From Oceanicoccus sp. KOV_DT_Chl (lineage in GTDB: Bacteria > Pseudomonadota > Gammaproteobacteria > Pseudomonadales > Dasaniaceae), in the NCBI RefSeq assembly GCF_900120175.1, contig NZ_FQLF01000005.1, positions 2,501 through 66,500 on the forward strand: a stretch of DNA of 64,000 bases. The letters are read 5' to 3'. The notes below the pieces were generated by a model. It was not told the DNA's origin. It did not search any database and saw only the letters and a list, made by a program, of their open reading frames with translations. Made by a program: the position numbers and the translations under genes. Of this stretch, positions 60,977 to 64,000 are shown one piece after another. Position 1 is the stretch's first letter. Each line of letters begins with the position of its first letter.

Positions 60977-61660
60977 TTACCAAAGATAGAAGAAGGCAAA
61001 AATAAACACCCACACCAAATCTACAAAGTGCCAATACAATCCGGCAATTTCAACAATCTCAAAATTAGTGTGGTCATAATCGCCGCGCTTTACTTTAAAC
61101 GCGACCACCATCAAATAAATTACCCCTATCGATACATGCAAGCCGTGAAAGCCAGTGATCATAAAAAAACAGGCGCCAAATTGTGCTGCCCCCATGGGGT
61201 TACCCCAAGGCCTCACACCTTCTTCAATCAGCTTGCTCCATTCAAATGCCTGCATGCCTACAAAAGAAGCCCCTAATATTGCTGTCGCAGTAATCAGCCA
61301 AAAGGCTTTTTGTTTGTTCCGGCGATATCCATAATTCACTGCCATCGCCATGGTGCCACTGCTGGTAATCAGAATGAATGTCATGATCGCGATTAATAAC
61401 AGCGGCACATGTACACCACCGACCGTTAGTGCAAATACTTCACTGGTTAATGGCCAGTCCACGGTAGTCGACATACGTACCGTCATATAACTGGTGAGGA
61501 AACAACTAAAGATAAACGTATCGCTGAGCAAGAAAATCCACATCATGGCCTTGCCCCAAGGCACATTCTTAAAAGCTTCTTTGTCAGCGCTCCAGTCGTT
61601 AGTAACGCCTTGCCAACCCTCAGCGCCGGCTGAATCTGGAGTGTCTACTAATGAACTCAT
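60977..61660 (-). CDS. Cytochrome c oxidase subunit III
   Basis: A 227-residue membrane protein of the heme-copper oxidase subunit III family. The core SFVGMQAFEWSKLIEEG, the conserved CFFMITGFHGLHVSIGVIYL and GLYWHFVDLVWVFIFAFFYL are diagnostic. The N-terminal 40 residues are soluble. It lies between a second subunit III-like gene and subunit IV in a tight minus-strand operon. Confidence 0.92.
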   Translation of the reverse strand: MSSLVDTPDSAGAEGWQGVTNDWSADKEAFKNVPWGKAMMWIFLLSDTFIFSCFLTSYMTVRMSTTVDWPLTSEVFALTVGGVHVPLLLIAIMTFILITSSGTMAMAVNYGYRRNKQKAFWLITATAILGASFVGMQAFEWSKLIEEGVRPWGNPMGAAQFGACFFMITGFHGLHVSIGVIYLMVVAFKVKRGDYDHTNFEIVEIAGLYWHFVDLVWVFIFAFFYLW

Positions 61661-61727
61661 CGTACCTACCCCCGTTATTCGTTATTGCTAACCGCAGAAA
61701 GTTAAAAACCAGAAACCAGCACGCCAA

Positions 61728-62411
61728 TTAAAAGCCGCATAGGCGCGCTAAAAATTCATAGGTTTCTGGTGAGCTGGTAAGTAAGCCCAGTAACACCAGC
61801 CAAAGCCCTAATAAATAATGCCAATACATGGCGCATAAATCCGTACTGAGCTGCAACTGCTTGATATCAATTCCGCGCCAAGCCCTAAAGGTTGTTTTAA
61901 CCCATGCCACCAAACCACCCAGCAAATGCAATGCATGCAGACCGGTAAATAAATAGAAAAAACTATTGGACGGATTGGTCGCCACGTAATAACCCAGACC
62001 CATCAATGTTTGCCAAACCCATAATTGCCCGAGCACAAACACCAAAGAAAATATGCCCGCCAGTATCAGCCCCTCCATGGCCTGTCGTACTTTATTAGCT
62101 CTGGCTGCCACTCGCGCCCATTGCAAACAAGCACTCGCCAGCACCAGCATTGCCGTATTAACCCAAAGTTGCCACGGGTTAGCTAAAGGCTTCCAGGGTG
62201 CCGATAAATGCTCCCAATCAGATAGCTGCGAACGAATCATAAAAGCGATAATAAATAAAAAAAACAACGAGCTGATCACTGCCATTAATACCCGCAGTCC
62301 CATTTTTGCCCGTCGCGCTTCTACTTCGGCAGGATCATCATGCCAGGATTGACCACCACCCCCGGATGCGCCATCAAAGCCCTGATCCTTCATTAGCGTA
62401 GCAGCACTCAT
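61728..62411 (-). CDS. Second subunit III-like protein of the cytochrome oxidase cluster
   Basis: A 227-residue protein with a polar N-terminus and about five helices. The subunit III pattern is looser: NSFFYLFTGLHALHLLGGLV and AMYWHYLLGLWLVLLGLL keep the His and aromatic positions. Its ATG overlaps the subunit I stop (ATGA), so it is translationally coupled. Two subunit III-family genes in tandem are a feature of some alternative aa3/caa3-type clusters. Confidence 0.85.
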   Translation of the reverse strand: MSAATLMKDQGFDGASGGGGQSWHDDPAEVEARRAKMGLRVLMAVISSLFFLFIIAFMIRSQLSDWEHLSAPWKPLANPWQLWVNTAMLVLASACLQWARVAARANKVRQAMEGLILAGIFSLVFVLGQLWVWQTLMGLGYYVATNPSNSFFYLFTGLHALHLLGGLVAWVKTTFRAWRGIDIKQLQLSTDLCAMYWHYLLGLWLVLLGLLTSSPETYEFLARLCGF

Positions 62412-64000
62412 GACACCACCTCCTTGGTCACAACCACTTCATCATCCGACACATGCTGGGCCACAAAATCTTCTTTTACCCCCGGTACGCTATAGTCATA
62501 GGGCCAGCGATGAACAACCGGTAATTTTGCTCCCCAATTGCCATGCACTGGCGGAGTATCCGGGGTATGCCACTCCAATGAGGCGGCACGCCAGGGGTTT
62601 GGATCGGCTTTTTTACCTTTAAACGCGCTGTAAAACATATTGTATAAAAACAAAATCTGCGCCACGCCAACAATCAACGCAGAGACCGTGATAAAAGCAT
62701 TTAAATCATGCGCTGATTGCGGAATAAACTCATAATCAGCCGACTCATAGTACCGGCGAGGCATGCCGAGCACGCCCAAATAATGCATGGGGAAATAAAT
62801 CGCATAGGTGCCCAAAAAAGTAATCCAGAAATGTATATGGCCAATGGTATCATTCATCATTCGGCCAGTGATTTTTGGAAACCAATGGTAGATGGCGCCG
62901 AACACCACCAGAATAGGAGCAACCCCCATTACCATATGAAAGTGCGCTACTACAAAATACGTATCCGACAAGGGCACATCGACAATCACATTACCCAGAA
63001 ACAAACCGGTAAGACCACCAGCAAGAAAAGTAAAAATAAAAGCGACGGCAAATAACAGCGGCACCGTCATATGAATATCACCCTGCCATAAAGTGAGTAC
63101 CCAGTTATACACTTTAATCGCAGTAGGTACGGCGATAATCAAAGTGGTAGTAGCAAAAAAGAAACCAAAGTACGGGTTCATGCCACTGACATACATATGG
63201 TGAGCCCAGACAATAAAACTCAGCACGCCGATAGCAATAATGGCCCACACCATCATTTTGTAACCAAATACTTTTTTACGCGAATGCACACTCAATAAAT
63301 CAGAAACAATACCAAAAGCGGGTAACGCCACGATATACACTTCCGGATGGCCAAAAAACCAAAACAAATGTTGAAATAGAATTGGACTGCCACCGTTATA
63401 GTCCGTCTGTTGCCCCATCGAAATCATTTCCGGCATAAAAAAACTGGTGCCAATGGTTCTATCTAGCAACATCATAATGCCGCTAACAAATAGCGCGGGG
63501 AATGCCAGCAGCGCTAACACCGTTGCCATAAAAATACCCCACACAGACAGCGGCATTCTGAACAAGCTCATGCCATAAGTACGCGCCTGAATGACTGTCG
63601 TCACATAATTCAAACCCCCCATAGTGGCTGCCACGATAAAGACAATCAATGACACCAACATCAGGATAATGCCCCACTCCACACCAGGGGTGCCACTACT
63701 TATCGCCTGCGGTGGATATAAGGTCCAGCCCGCCCCGGTCGGCCCTCCCGGCACAAAGAAGCTGGCCACTAAAATAATTACCGACAACAAATAAAACCAG
63801 TAACTGAGCATATTGACGAAGGGGAACACCATATCTCTGGCACCCACCATCAGGGGAATTAGATAGTTGCCAAAGCCACCCAAAAAAAGTGCCGTAAGCA
63901 AATAAATAACCATAATCATGCCGTGCATGGTCATTGCCTGGTAATAAGTGCTGGCATCCATAAATTCCAAACTGCCAGGAAAACCAATTTGCATCCGCAT
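62408..64000 (-). CDS. Cytochrome c oxidase subunit I, partial (5' end beyond the window)
   Basis: 530 residues of the catalytic subunit, open at the right edge, so the true start is outside. It includes the CuB and cross-linked Tyr motif WFFGHPEVYIVALP, the CuB His pair WAHHMYVSGM, and the heme ligand region FVVAHFHMVMG. These show a functional heme-copper oxidase. The first Met seen (in MRMQIGFPGS) is internal to the family alignment. Subunit II is expected further right. Confidence 0.93.
   Translation of the reverse strand: MRMQIGFPGSLEFMDASTYYQAMTMHGMIMVIYLLTALFLGGFGNYLIPLMVGARDMVFPFVNMLSYWFYLLSVIILVASFFVPGGPTGAGWTLYPPQAISSGTPGVEWGIILMLVSLIVFIVAATMGGLNYVTTVIQARTYGMSLFRMPLSVWGIFMATVLALLAFPALFVSGIMMLLDRTIGTSFFMPEMISMGQQTDYNGGSPILFQHLFWFFGHPEVYIVALPAFGIVSDLLSVHSRKKVFGYKMMVWAIIAIGVLSFIVWAHHMYVSGMNPYFGFFFATTTLIIAVPTAIKVYNWVLTLWQGDIHMTVPLLFAVAFIFTFLAGGLTGLFLGNVIVDVPLSDTYFVVAHFHMVMGVAPILVVFGAIYHWFPKITGRMMNDTIGHIHFWITFLGTYAIYFPMHYLGVLGMPRRYYESADYEFIPQSAHDLNAFITVSALIVGVAQILFLYNMFYSAFKGKKADPNPWRAASLEWHTPDTPPVHGNWGAKLPVVHRWPYDYSVPGVKEDFVAQHVSDDEVVVTKEVVS

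Overview
The window is chromosomal DNA of a marine-type gammaproteobacterium (moderate GC, near 46% by eye). Several gene neighbourhoods match the Pseudomonas/Cellvibrio side of the class: an rrn operon beside msrP-msrQ-pssA-ilvC-ilvHI; clpB-pgeF-rluD/bamD; pilS-pilR next to ispH-fkpB-lspA-ileS-ribF-murJ; and a fimT-fimU-pilV-pilW-pilX-pilY1-pilE pilus operon. A relative of the oligotrophic marine gammaproteobacteria (Spongiibacteraceae/Cellvibrionales-like) is my best guess. No insertion sequence, prophage, CRISPR array or tRNA gene was recognised.

Layout. 1-430: minus-strand leader and two promoters of an rRNA operon whose 16S gene lies left of base 1. 0.6-9.5 kb: methionine sulfoxide repair (msrPQ), phosphatidylserine synthesis (pssA) and branched-chain amino acid synthesis (ilvY/ilvC divergent pair; ilvI-ilvH on the minus strand behind a long structured leader), interrupted by a fatty acid desaturase gene. 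10-17.9 kb: DUF4124 protein, clpB, pgeF, rluD, bamD, an exported ATP-dependent DNA ligase (LigE type) and nadE. 18-21 kb: the PilS/PilR two-component system. 21-28.6 kb (minus): ispH, fkpB, lspA, ileS, ribF, murJ. 28.7-36.2 kb: nudF, pyrB, an MsbA-like ABC exporter, a DUF2971 protein, a GIY-YIG protein, exonuclease I and a DUF1513 Tat protein. 36.4-43.6 kb: minor pilin/PilY1/PilE operon. 43.7-51.1 kb: class I fumarase, a coiled-coil membrane protein, a urate-oxidase-like membrane protein, a Tat-exported UbiD-like protein, a polytopic membrane protein and a signal-bearing SDR. 51.5-53.7 kb: groESL with a sigma-32 promoter and a perfect CIRCE operator. 53.7-60.5 kb: fxsA, an SDR, an alkyltransferase-like protein, a TSUP transporter, a lipoprotein, a hybrid histidine kinase and a small membrane protein. 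60.6-64 kb (minus): cytochrome c oxidase genes, running off the right edge.

The sequence appears to carry residual indels. At least eight genes (pgeF, murJ, DUF2971, DUF1513, pilX, pilY1, ubiD-like, SDR) are split by shifts which, when undone, restore family-typical protein ends. Eight of nine are single-base losses, and several fall in homopolymers. I list these genes with their reconstructed extents.

Most interesting signals: (1) the roughly 420-nt leader before ilvI, with stacked hairpins, a Val/Ile-containing short ORF whose ribosome site copies the ilvI one, and a hairpin just before ilvI, which resembles a translational or attenuation control RNA; (2) a Tat-lipoprotein UbiD-family protein near a signal-bearing SDR, an unusual envelope address for these enzymes; (3) dual sigma-32/CIRCE control of groESL; (4) relocation of the pilin operon away from its usual slot between pilR and ispH.
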